Shown here one piece after another: positions 53,731 through 61,317 of a stretch of 64,000 bases of DNA. The stretch is from Desulfamplus magnetovallimortis (GTDB taxonomy: Bacteria > Desulfobacterota > Desulfobacteria > Desulfobacterales > Desulfobacteraceae): NCBI RefSeq assembly GCF_900170035.1, contig NZ_LT828542.1:246610-310609 (forward strand), in the 5' to 3' direction. The translations under genes were made by a program, and so were the position numbers. How positions within the stretch are numbered: the stretch's first letter is position 1; each line of letters opens with the position of its first letter. The notes under the pieces were generated by a model. It saw nothing but the letters and a program-made list of their open reading frames with translations. It searched no databases and was not told where the DNA came from.

Positions 53731-53814
53731 TTTTATAAATGGTCTCTGTAACTGACTGTTTTTAAAATCTATTTCATTCCTTCGATTGTGGCGGACATCC
53801 GCCATGTTGCTTAT
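53731..53814 (-). repeat. F2 element in reverse orientation, upstream of hupS
   Basis: Read backwards: ATAAGCAACATGG, stem A TGGCGGA/TCCGCCA (7 bp), CAATCGAAGGAATGAAA and a degenerate tail. A GTG inside it could extend hupS by 17 codons. Confidence 0.85.
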
Positions 53815-53838
53815 CCGAAAACCATAGACAAAATCGCT

Positions 53839-54798
53839 ATGGCACCAAAAAGGAGAAAAATTTTGACAACTCTTTACTGGGTACAAGGTGGCGGATGTGG
53901 CGGGGATACCTATTCCCTTTTGAGCAGTGATTTCCTGGATGTCAATGCGCTGTTCAACACCCTTGATCTTGAACTGCTTTGGCATCCATCCATATCAAAT
54001 ATATCCCATACAGCTCACCAGAAAATGCTGGAGAGTATAATATCGGAAAAGATCAAACTTGATATACTAATGGTGGAAGGCTCAATAATCTGCGGACCTG
54101 CCGGTACCGGTATGTTTGATACAAAGGATGGAAGAGCAAAAAAAGATCTCATACATATGCTTGCCCACAAAGCAAAATTTGTTATCGCAGTGGGCACATG
54201 CGCATCATTTGGTGGCTTTGGCACAGAACATGCTATTGAAGCAACAGGATTACAATTTTTGAGGCGGGAAAAAGGCGGTTTTCTTGGCAATGACTTCACC
54301 GCAAAATCGGGTATGCCTGTTATCAACCTTGCAGGGTGTCCATGTCATCACGATGTAATTGCAGGTGCACTCATGGCCATTGCAGGTGACACAGACCTCG
54401 AACTGGACAATTTTAATCGTCCCTTAGAGTGGTACAGTACAATGGTTCATCAGGGGTGCACCAGAAACGAATACCATGAATACCGTATTGAAGAGTCTGA
54501 TTTCGGTGAAATGGGATGTCTTTTTTTTCATATGGGCTGTGCAGGCCCCCTTGTGCCCGGTCCCTGCAACAAGCTTCTATGGAACAGACACTCATCAAAA
54601 CCCCGGGCAGGAGTGCCCTGTTTTGGATGCACTGATCCGGATTTTCCAAGGGCAACACCTTTTTTTCATACCCCCAACATTGAAGGAATCCCACTGGAAC
54701 TGCCAAGGGGCGTAAACAGAGCACACTATATGGTTTACAAGGGAATGGCTGCTGAAGCAGCGCCGCTTCGTCTCAAAAAAAGAAGCTCAAAAGTGTGA
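53839..54798 (+). CDS. hupS: NiFe hydrogenase small subunit, group 2 (HupS-like)
   Basis: 319 residues from the ATG at 53839. This start has no clear SD; an upstream GTG (53788) lies inside an F2 repeat. No Tat signal, so the enzyme is cytoplasmic, as in group 2 uptake/sensor hydrogenases. Cluster ligands: YWVQGGGCGGDTYSLL (proximal cluster; the second Cys of CxxC is Asp), VGTCASFGG, NLAGCPCHHDVIAG, QGCTRNEYHEY, GCLFFHMGCAGP and GVPCFGCTDPDFP (medial and distal). It transfers electrons from the NiFe centre through three Fe-S clusters. The stop TGA is part of an F4 element that begins at 54786. Confidence 0.92.
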   Translation: MAPKRRKILTTLYWVQGGGCGGDTYSLLSSDFLDVNALFNTLDLELLWHPSISNISHTAHQKMLESIISEKIKLDILMVEGSIICGPAGTGMFDTKDGRAKKDLIHMLAHKAKFVIAVGTCASFGGFGTEHAIEATGLQFLRREKGGFLGNDFTAKSGMPVINLAGCPCHHDVIAGALMAIAGDTDLELDNFNRPLEWYSTMVHQGCTRNEYHEYRIEESDFGEMGCLFFHMGCAGPLVPGPCNKLLWNRHSSKPRAGVPCFGCTDPDFPRATPFFHTPNIEGIPLELPRGVNRAHYMVYKGMAAEAAPLRLKKRSSKV

Positions 54799-54875
54799 TA
54801 GCATTGTAAGCAACAAATTATCCTGATTCAGACAGTGTTGACAAGGCTCAAAAAACCATAGATGTCGTCTTTGAG
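54786..54875 (-). repeat. F4 element, internally deleted, overlapping the end of hupS
   Basis: About 90 bp with ends CTCAAAAGTGTGA and TGTCGTCTTTGAG; inside, ATCCTGATTCAGACAGTGTT in reverse orientation. The hupS codons for the last residues and TGA are its left end. Confidence 0.8.
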
Positions 54876-54893
54876 TAATAAAATAGCAATTTC

Positions 54894-55000
54894 GGGCATC
54901 TTTCATATCTGCTCCAAAGTAGTTTACACTTTTTTGAACAAAATTCACGAAATATGGGAATCGTGCCCGAAAAGTGTAAAACAGGAAATGAAAAATGCCC
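54894..55000 (+). repeat. F3 long inverted-repeat element upstream of hupL
   Basis: GGGCATCTTTCAT / ATGAAAAATGCCC outer arms, AGTTTACACTTTT / AAAAGTGTAAAAC inner arms. The hupL frame reads open through it, which would add a false N-terminus. Confidence 0.88.
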
Positions 55001-55032
55001 AATTTCGGCAGCAAAATATAGGAAAAAAACAT

Positions 55033-56631
55033 ATGCCAAGAGTCATAAAAGGAATCACAATCCCTGTAAACAGGGCAGAAGGCGATCTTGAAATAAAGAT
55101 TGACATGACTGATGGTGTCATTACCGATGCCTGGAGCTCCGGAACAATGTACAGAGGTTTTGAGACAATGATGACCGGAAGAGGTGCATTGGATGGTCTT
55201 GTAATAACCCCGAGAGTCTGTGGGATATGCAGTCTGACACACCTTTCAGCCGCCGTAAATGCACTTGATATTATCTCTGAAAGCACTCCGCCTGACAATG
55301 CCATTCGCCTCCGCAATCTTTCATTGATGGCAGAAACCATTCAAAGCGACATGCGCCAGTCCATTCTGATGTTTATGGCTGATTTTACCAATTCCCAGGC
55401 ATACCAACACCATTTTCTGTTTGAAGAAGCCACAAAAAAATATCAGCCACTTAAAGGAACATCTGTGATGGATGTAGTAAAAAAGACCAGGCGCCTTATT
55501 GAAATTATTGCCATCATAGGTGGACAGTGGCCACATACATCATTTATGGTGCCAGGGGGTGTCACATCCATTCCAGACACACCAAAACTTATGCAGTGCC
55601 GCCTTATTGTTGAACAGTTCAGGAACTGGTATGAATCCAGGGTATTGGGCTGTTCAATTGAGAGATGGCAGGATATCTCAAATCTTGCTGACCTTTATGA
55701 ATGGCTGGATGAAAAACCTGAACATAGTAAAAGCGACGTGGGATTTTTTCTCCGCTTTGCCTTTAAGGCAGGCCTTGACACCTTTGGAACTGCTACAGAA
55801 AACTATATATCATTTGGCAATCTTCCTTTTCCGGCTGAAACAACTATTTCAGAAATACTCAAAAAGAGCAAAACAGACCTGTACGATAATCACACCCCCC
55901 AGTCCCGGAGCCTGATATCTGCTGGATTTGCAAAAGGCACAACTTTATTTCCACTTGAACCTGAAAAAATCAGAGAAGATATTTCAAGCTCCTGGTTCAA
56001 GCCATCTTCTTCAGCAGCTCATCCTTTTGAAGGAGAGACAATTCCCTATGCCTCCGGAAACAGTAGCCAACGATACTCCTGGGTCAAAGCTCCCCGATAT
56101 GATAATCTGCCGTCAGAGACAGGCCCGCTTGCTGAAATGATCATTGATGGAGAGCCTCTTTTTCACGACATGATAAAGAATAAAGGGGCAACAACACTTA
56201 CAAGACAACTTGCAAGGATGGTACGTCCTGCAAAGCTGCTGCCTGCAATGACCATATGGCTAAATGAGCTTATGCACAGAAGAAATGAGCCTTTTTACAC
56301 ATCTGTAAAAAACATTCCGGATGGTCAGGGAGCAGGGATGCTCCAGGCCGCCCGCGGAGCCCTTGGACACTGGGTTAAAACAGAAAATCAAAAAATAGCA
56401 CAATACCAGATAATAACACCAACCTCCTGGAATGCATCCCCAAGGGATTCAGGCACGGTTCGCGGGCCGTGGGAAACAGCACTTATTGGGACTTCTGTAA
56501 AATCAATTGAAAATCCGGTTGAAGCAGGTCATGTTATTCGCTCCTTTGATCCGTGCATGGTATGTGCGGTACATACACTGAGGAAAAACAGCAATAATTG
56601 TAATCAGCAAAAAAACTCATTTATCATATAA
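55033..56631 (+). CDS. hupL: NiFe hydrogenase large subunit, group 2 (HupL-like)
   Basis: 532 residues from the ATG at 55033, where the family sequence begins (MPRVIKGITIPVNRAEGDLE); the open frame upstream is repeat DNA. The L1 motif RVCGICSLTH (about 61) and the C-terminal DPCMVCAVH (about 506-514) supply the four Cys that hold the NiFe(CN)2CO centre. The residues after His, TLRKNSNNCNQQKNSFII, are the extension removed by the maturation protease. A Ser/Pro-rich stretch (about 330-355) looks like a family-atypical insertion. The stop TAA (56629-56631) lies in the head of an F2 element. It consumes hydrogen together with HupS. Confidence 0.95.
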   Translation: MPRVIKGITIPVNRAEGDLEIKIDMTDGVITDAWSSGTMYRGFETMMTGRGALDGLVITPRVCGICSLTHLSAAVNALDIISESTPPDNAIRLRNLSLMAETIQSDMRQSILMFMADFTNSQAYQHHFLFEEATKKYQPLKGTSVMDVVKKTRRLIEIIAIIGGQWPHTSFMVPGGVTSIPDTPKLMQCRLIVEQFRNWYESRVLGCSIERWQDISNLADLYEWLDEKPEHSKSDVGFFLRFAFKAGLDTFGTATENYISFGNLPFPAETTISEILKKSKTDLYDNHTPQSRSLISAGFAKGTTLFPLEPEKIREDISSSWFKPSSSAAHPFEGETIPYASGNSSQRYSWVKAPRYDNLPSETGPLAEMIIDGEPLFHDMIKNKGATTLTRQLARMVRPAKLLPAMTIWLNELMHRRNEPFYTSVKNIPDGQGAGMLQAARGALGHWVKTENQKIAQYQIITPTSWNASPRDSGTVRGPWETALIGTSVKSIENPVEAGHVIRSFDPCMVCAVHTLRKNSNNCNQQKNSFII

Positions 56632-56940
56632 CGTACATGGCTGATGACATCGTGCCCCCTTCACCTGCCGTTGCTGTGATTTATCATATAACGTACATGG
56701 CTGATGACCGCCACAATCGAAGAGATGAAAGTCATTTTAAAAACAGGATGTTACCGAGACTTTCATATAAACGGCCATGGCAGAACTCTCTGCCACAACG
56801 AAGCATGAAAATCCTGAAAAACCTTGAACCACGGGGACTTTCTTATAAAAACCAACATGGCGATTCACCGCCACAATCGAAGATATGAAAGTCGTTGTAT
56901 ATCAGTATGTTATGCAGACTTTCTAATAAAACTCAAGAGT
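56626..56940 (+). repeat. cluster of four F2 elements
   Basis: Head-to-tail copies: a truncated one at 56626-56690, then about 56690-56772 (GGCTG head), 56768-56850 (stem A TGGCAGA/TCTGCCA, 7 bp) and 56850-56935 (stem A TGGCG/CGCCA). Open frames across this block are repeat-derived. Confidence 0.88.
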
Positions 56941-57033
56941 TGTAAGTTCTCGTTTGACATACCATATATGCGCCGTTTTAGTTTAAGGAAGCACTATATG
57001 TAGTTATAGAATCGAGAACATATGACTCACGAG
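56932..57033. repeat. F7 inverted-repeat element, about 102 bp
   Basis: Left end CTCAAGAGTTGTAAGTTCTC, right end GAGAACATATGACTCACGAG; these are imperfect inverted copies. A half copy lies at 52511-52534. It ends 13 bp before the protease ATG. Confidence 0.65.
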
Positions 57034-57046
57034 ATATAAACAACAT

Positions 57047-57571
57047 ATGAAAAACAAAATAATATGCATAGGCAACCGTTTTGTTGAAAACGATTGTGCA
57101 GGAATCAAGGTCTATGAGTACCTGCTTGAAAAAAGACTTCCTGACAATACTGAGTTGATTGAAGGAGGGATCGCCGGCTTAAACCTGCTTCCTTTTCTTG
57201 AGGATGCATCAACAGTGGTTTTTGTGGACAGCATTTCAGGCTTTTCAGGCAAACCTTCGTCCTTGACACCACATGAGCATCATCATAAAAATGGTGAATG
57301 CATTTGCAAATACAACAAAGATATTGTTGTTCTGAAAGAAGAAGATATTAAACAGGAACTTAATGACCCGCACTATGGCCACCATTCAGGAGTAGCCTAC
57401 CTTTTAACAATATTCTCCAACATATACAGAAAAGAGCATAACTGCAATTTTTTCCTGGTAGGGCTTGAAGGTGAGTGCTGTAAAAAAAAGATCGAAGAAG
57501 CTGCAAAAAAAGCAATTTTGATCATTAATAAACTACATAAAAACTCAAAATCGACACCTATGATCATTTGA
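57047..57571 (+). CDS. hydrogenase maturation protease (HyaD/HupD-like)
   Basis: 174 residues. CIGNRFVENDCAG at the N-terminus is the GNxxxxDDGxG-like motif; the nickel ligands expected in the family fit Glu in LIEGGIAGLNLL (the usual GN...E), Asp in VVFVDSISG and His in YGHHSGVAYLL. The enzyme removes the C-terminal peptide of the large subunit after nickel insertion. The last about nine residues (SKSTPMII) come from the F4 repeat at 57544, whose TGA is used as stop; the natural protein probably ended near LHKN. A His/Glu-rich insert HEHHHKNGECIC lies in the middle. Confidence 0.88.
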   Translation: MKNKIICIGNRFVENDCAGIKVYEYLLEKRLPDNTELIEGGIAGLNLLPFLEDASTVVFVDSISGFSGKPSSLTPHEHHHKNGECICKYNKDIVVLKEEDIKQELNDPHYGHHSGVAYLLTIFSNIYRKEHNCNFFLVGLEGECCKKKIEEAAKKAILIINKLHKNSKSTPMII

Positions 57572-57725
57572 GACTCGCTAATAACGTCTGAATCAGGATG
57601 CCCAGGATTAACAGATTAAAAAGATAAGGCAGGATTATCTATCCTGAACATCCTTTTCATCCTGGTTATCCTGGTTCAGACAACTGCAATAACTTATGCA
57701 AAAGCAATAAGATGTCGATTTTGAG
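57544..57725 (+). repeat. F4 MITE-like element, full length, 182 bp
   Basis: Ends are exact inverted repeats, CTCAAAATCGACA and TGTCGATTTTGAG (13 bp). Core GTCTGAATCAGGAT ... ATCCTGGTTCAGAC. It overlaps the protease stop on the left and borders the Rpn remnant on the right. Confidence 0.92.
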
Positions 57726-57981
57726 GATAAAATCTGGCGTGTTAAATTTAAAGGTGAAGGGCTATACCTCTATCTTTTGCTTGAGTTTCAATCATCAGAT
57801 GACTACTTTATGGCAGTGAGGATAATGACATACATAGGACTTTTATATCAGAATATTATCCGCACCCAAAACCTTAAAAAAGCCCATCTCTTCAAAAGAA
57901 GAACTTATTGCAATGGAAATGAAAAAGCTTAAAATTCTGTGCGAATCTATTGAGCAAGAGTGGAAAACTGCTCAGAATTAG
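57726..57981 (+). pseudogene. remnant of an Rpn/YhgA-type PD-(D/E)XK nuclease (recombination-promoting)
   Basis: From 57726 the frame reads DKIWRVKFKGEGLYLYLLLE, then FQSSDDYFMAVRIMTYIGLL and YQNIIR, which matches the Rpn family core (E-x-Q nuclease motif in LLLEFQS). It loses homology after IIRTQNLKK and ends at 57932. Another frame then gives KEELIAMEMKKLKILCESIE before a stop at 57979-57981, likely the old C-terminus. The start, the first third and the middle are missing, so the gene is dead. It is directly next to the F4 element. Confidence 0.75.
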
Positions 57982-58031
57982 CATGCCAAAACTTAACCAT
58001 TATATTGCCACTAAATTGCATTGACAGAGTT

Positions 58032-60404
58032 ATGGATAAAAATATTGAAGAACTTATGTTAGAGAACCAGATGCTTCGTCAGGAGATCAAAGTCGCCAGG
58101 GAAGCTGCTGATATTACTGCAAGGCTTGTGGTGAAACAGTTTGAAAAAACAGAACAGATGCTCAACCGGTTTCAGGCCGCTAATGCCCAGCGTCAGGCTG
58201 TTCTGGATGCAGCGACCCAGCTTTCAATCATTGCCACAAATCTCGAAGGAACCATAACTTTGTTCAATCGGGGTGCCAGCAACCTCCTTGGATTTTCAGA
58301 GTCTGAGATGGTTGGCAAACGCAATATCTCTTCCATACATCTGCCGGAAGAGCTTTTAAACTATGCAAATCAGCTCACTGGCGTAAAGCCCCTTAAACCA
58401 GATGCTGCCAAAATTTTTGATATACATGTTAAACAGCAGATTTCAAGAACAAGTGAGTGGACATATATATGCAAGGATGAAACCTGTCTTACAGTTAACC
58501 TCTCAATAACGGCTTTCTATAACGCCAAAGGAGTAATGAAAGGCTATCTCTTCACGGCAATGGACATGAGCAGCCACAAGCAGATGGAGTATGAACTTAT
58601 ACAGGCAATGAAAAGTGCCGAGTCTGCCAATGCATCAAAAGGTGACTTTCTGGCCAGAATGAGCCATGAAATCCGTACCCCCATGAACGGAATACTTGGC
58701 ATGACACACCTTTTAAGAAAAACAGAACTTGATGGCAAGCAGGGGAACTATCTTGACAAAATCCTGACATCTGCCAACACACTTCTAAATCTGATAAATG
58801 ATATCCTTGATTTTTCCAAGATTGATGCCGGCAAACTTGAGCTGGAATCCATTGATTTTGACCTTGAGGATGTACTTGCAAATCTTGTAAATGCAATAGG
58901 CTTGCAAGCAGAGGAGAAAGGTCTGGAATTTCTTTTCCAGATTGACAGAAATGTACCATGCAAACTCAAAGGAGATCCTTTAAGACTTGGACAGATATTG
59001 ATGAATCTGGCAAGCAATGCAGTGAAATTTACAGAAAAAGGGGAAATTGTCATCTCAGTTGCCCTTGACGATAGCGACACTGAAAACAAAGTCAGCCCTG
59101 AAAAAGCAGCCGTCAACAAAGAAGCAATTCCATCGCCTGATAATTCTTTTTCAAACTGCAATGGATTAACCTGCAGCGATGTTTTTTTAAGATTTTCAGT
59201 CAAAGACAGCGGAATAGGACTTAATCCTGAACAGATTGAATTTCTTTTTGAAGCGTTCAGCCAGGCTGATGATTCAATCACCCGCAAGTATGGCGGCACA
59301 GGTCTTGGGCTTTCCATATGCAGCCAACTGACTGACATGATGGATGGCAAAATCTGGGCAGAAAGCACACCTGGCAAAGGTACAACCTTTACCTTCACAG
59401 TAAAACTCCAATGTTCCCAAACAGTTAAACACCATTTTCTTCACCATATGCCATGCCAGGATATATTTCGTGGAAGAAAAGCCCTTGTTGTTGACGACAA
59501 CAAGATTGCAAGGGAACTTCTTGTTGACATGCTTACCTCTTTTCAAATGGATGTTGACAGTGCCGTTGATGGTCAAAGTGCACTCAATTGCCTTGAGGAG
59601 GCTGTTGCCAAAGGGAAACCCTACGATGTGGTGCTTCTTGACTGGATAATGCCAGGAATGAATGGCATTGAAACAGCACGATGCATAAAGGCAAATGCCG
59701 CAATGGCAAATACCCCTTCAATGCTTATGGTAACAGCAAATGGACGGGAAGAAGCAAGGACAGAAGCGGAAAAGGCTGGCCTTAATGCATTTTTGTTAAA
59801 ACCTGTATATTCATCTGTCATGTATGAGACACTGCTTCAAACCCTTGGAATGGATTACCTTTACCATGGGCAACGCCACAAAACAGGACAAGATATCACA
59901 AACCTTAGTAACATGAAAAAAATAGAAGGTGCCAGGGTGCTTCTTGTGGAAGATAACCCCATTAACCAGGAAGTTGCACTTGAATTCCTCAAAGACGCGG
60001 GAATAGTCACAAGAGTCGCTAATAATGGAGAAGAATGCCTTAAAATGCTTGATTCAGATACCTTTGATCTTGTGCTTATGGATATTCAGATGCCCATACT
60101 GGATGGCCTTGAAACAACACGCATTATAAGAAACCAAAAAAAGCTCATTAGCCTGCCCATTATAGCAATGACAGCCCATGCAATGGCAGGAGATAGAGAA
60201 AAGAGCATTGATGCAGGCATGAACGGGCACCTTAACAAACCTGTAGATCACTTTGAGCTCTACAAAATTTTGCAACAATTCATATCTGACAAAAAAAAGA
60301 TGAGAGAACTCAAAAAGAGCTGCCACCTGAATCCATCTTTCAACCCCAGGACAAAAATCTTACAATTGCAACCATCTCAGAATCAACACAGTTCCCCACA
60401 ATGA
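58032..60404 (+). CDS. soluble hybrid sensor kinase: PAS-HisKA-HATPase-REC-REC
   Basis: 790 residues from the ATG at 58032; the GTG at 57960 lies within the Rpn remnant and is less likely. A coiled coil (1-65) precedes a PAS domain (about 65-195; LEGTITLFNRGASNLLGFSE, LFTAMDMSSHKQ). HisKA has SHEIRTPMNGILG (His about residue 217), HATPase NAVKFTEKG, DSGIGLNPEQ and GTGLGLSI. Two receiver domains follow: REC1 (about 480-600; DVVLLDWIMPGMNG) and REC2 (about 635-755; DLVLMDIQMPILDG, NKPV). A long hydrophilic insert lies within the HATPase (about 350-375). The stop overlaps the Hpt gene by 4 bp, which provides the missing Hpt. Confidence 0.93.
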   Translation: MDKNIEELMLENQMLRQEIKVAREAADITARLVVKQFEKTEQMLNRFQAANAQRQAVLDAATQLSIIATNLEGTITLFNRGASNLLGFSESEMVGKRNISSIHLPEELLNYANQLTGVKPLKPDAAKIFDIHVKQQISRTSEWTYICKDETCLTVNLSITAFYNAKGVMKGYLFTAMDMSSHKQMEYELIQAMKSAESANASKGDFLARMSHEIRTPMNGILGMTHLLRKTELDGKQGNYLDKILTSANTLLNLINDILDFSKIDAGKLELESIDFDLEDVLANLVNAIGLQAEEKGLEFLFQIDRNVPCKLKGDPLRLGQILMNLASNAVKFTEKGEIVISVALDDSDTENKVSPEKAAVNKEAIPSPDNSFSNCNGLTCSDVFLRFSVKDSGIGLNPEQIEFLFEAFSQADDSITRKYGGTGLGLSICSQLTDMMDGKIWAESTPGKGTTFTFTVKLQCSQTVKHHFLHHMPCQDIFRGRKALVVDDNKIARELLVDMLTSFQMDVDSAVDGQSALNCLEEAVAKGKPYDVVLLDWIMPGMNGIETARCIKANAAMANTPSMLMVTANGREEARTEAEKAGLNAFLLKPVYSSVMYETLLQTLGMDYLYHGQRHKTGQDITNLSNMKKIEGARVLLVEDNPINQEVALEFLKDAGIVTRVANNGEECLKMLDSDTFDLVLMDIQMPILDGLETTRIIRNQKKLISLPIIAMTAHAMAGDREKSIDAGMNGHLNKPVDHFELYKILQQFISDKKKMRELKKSCHLNPSFNPRTKILQLQPSQNQHSSPQ

Positions 60405-61285
60405 AAGGCATCAATCATCATCAGGCGCTTATGCGTCTTAACAATAAACCCGAAATGCTGCGTAAAATTTTCAATGATTTTAAACAAGATTATGCAGATA
60501 AGCCTGCCATGGTAAAAAGGCTGATGAGTCAAGGAGACCTTAAAGAGATCGGAAGAATTGCCCATTCAGTAAAAGGTATCTCCGGTTATATGGGAGCAGA
60601 AAATCTTTTAAAAACCGCTGAGTATCTTGAAAATCATATAAAAAAAGCTAATCCTTCATTGCCGCATTCAAATGCCACCACAGACTATAAAAACAAAAAC
60701 TATTTTAACGCTAAAACATATAGTCATGGAGAGAGTATAAAGGCACCTGTTGAAAAAACAGCAACCTCCGACATAATTGACACAGACCTTGAACAGCCAG
60801 TTAACTCCATTTACAAAGGCCAACAATCCTCCAATGGATGCATAGAGCTTGTAAACAACTTTGTTAAAGAACTTGAAGATATTATTGAAACACTCAAACA
60901 ACTACCATCTTCCACGGAAAAAACAGTTCTTGAAAAAATGCATGAATATGAAGTAAGTTGTAAAATTACGCCTGATGATACCAACCATGAGATGAAAAAA
61001 TTCAATGAAAGGAGACCTTGCAGCAAAAAAGCTGCCTCAAATGGAAAAACAATTACAAACAAAAAAATCATTTTAGCGGACACTGAAAAAAAGAGACTGG
61101 ACAACTTCACAGCATTACTTGAAAAAGGTGAGCTGACCGCAATGGATATGCTTCCGGACGTGGAAAAGATACTTATAAAATATGGGCATAATGAAACATT
61201 ATTAAAAATAACAACATTTATAGATGATATTGAATACCAGGCAGCAGCAGATGCCGTAACCCAATTTATAACCGCCAGTCAGTAA
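60401..61285 (+). CDS. histidine phosphotransfer (Hpt) protein
   Basis: 294 residues. The N-terminal Hpt bundle (about 5-95) has the phospho-His in IAHSVKGISGYMGAE (about residue 53). The following region is hydrophilic (NATTDYKNKNYFNAKTYSHG and similar) and the C-terminus (about 220-293) is helical (LDNFTALLEKGELTAMDMLP), similar to the tail of hybrid kinases. In other bacteria these parts belong to the kinase, so this looks like a kinase whose Hpt part became its own gene. Coupled to the kinase (ATGA), and it should pass phosphate to REC2 or the GGDEF regulator. Confidence 0.88.
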   Translation: MKGINHHQALMRLNNKPEMLRKIFNDFKQDYADKPAMVKRLMSQGDLKEIGRIAHSVKGISGYMGAENLLKTAEYLENHIKKANPSLPHSNATTDYKNKNYFNAKTYSHGESIKAPVEKTATSDIIDTDLEQPVNSIYKGQQSSNGCIELVNNFVKELEDIIETLKQLPSSTEKTVLEKMHEYEVSCKITPDDTNHEMKKFNERRPCSKKAASNGKTITNKKIILADTEKKRLDNFTALLEKGELTAMDMLPDVEKILIKYGHNETLLKITTFIDDIEYQAAADAVTQFITASQ

Positions 61286-61317
61286 AATACAACATCTGCA
61301 ACACTACGGAAAACTCA

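Noticed and set aside
53788..53838. 17-codon extension of hupS from a GTG
   Set aside because: Inside an F2 repeat; homology starts later. Kept only as an alternative because the ATG at 53839 lacks a good SD.
54862..55032. 57-codon N-terminal extension of hupL
   Set aside because: It reads through an F3 hairpin; family similarity begins at the ATG at 55033.
56637..56888. Open frame of 83 codons after hupL
   Set aside because: It runs entirely through tandem F2 repeats; the encoded MADD... segments are repeat translations.
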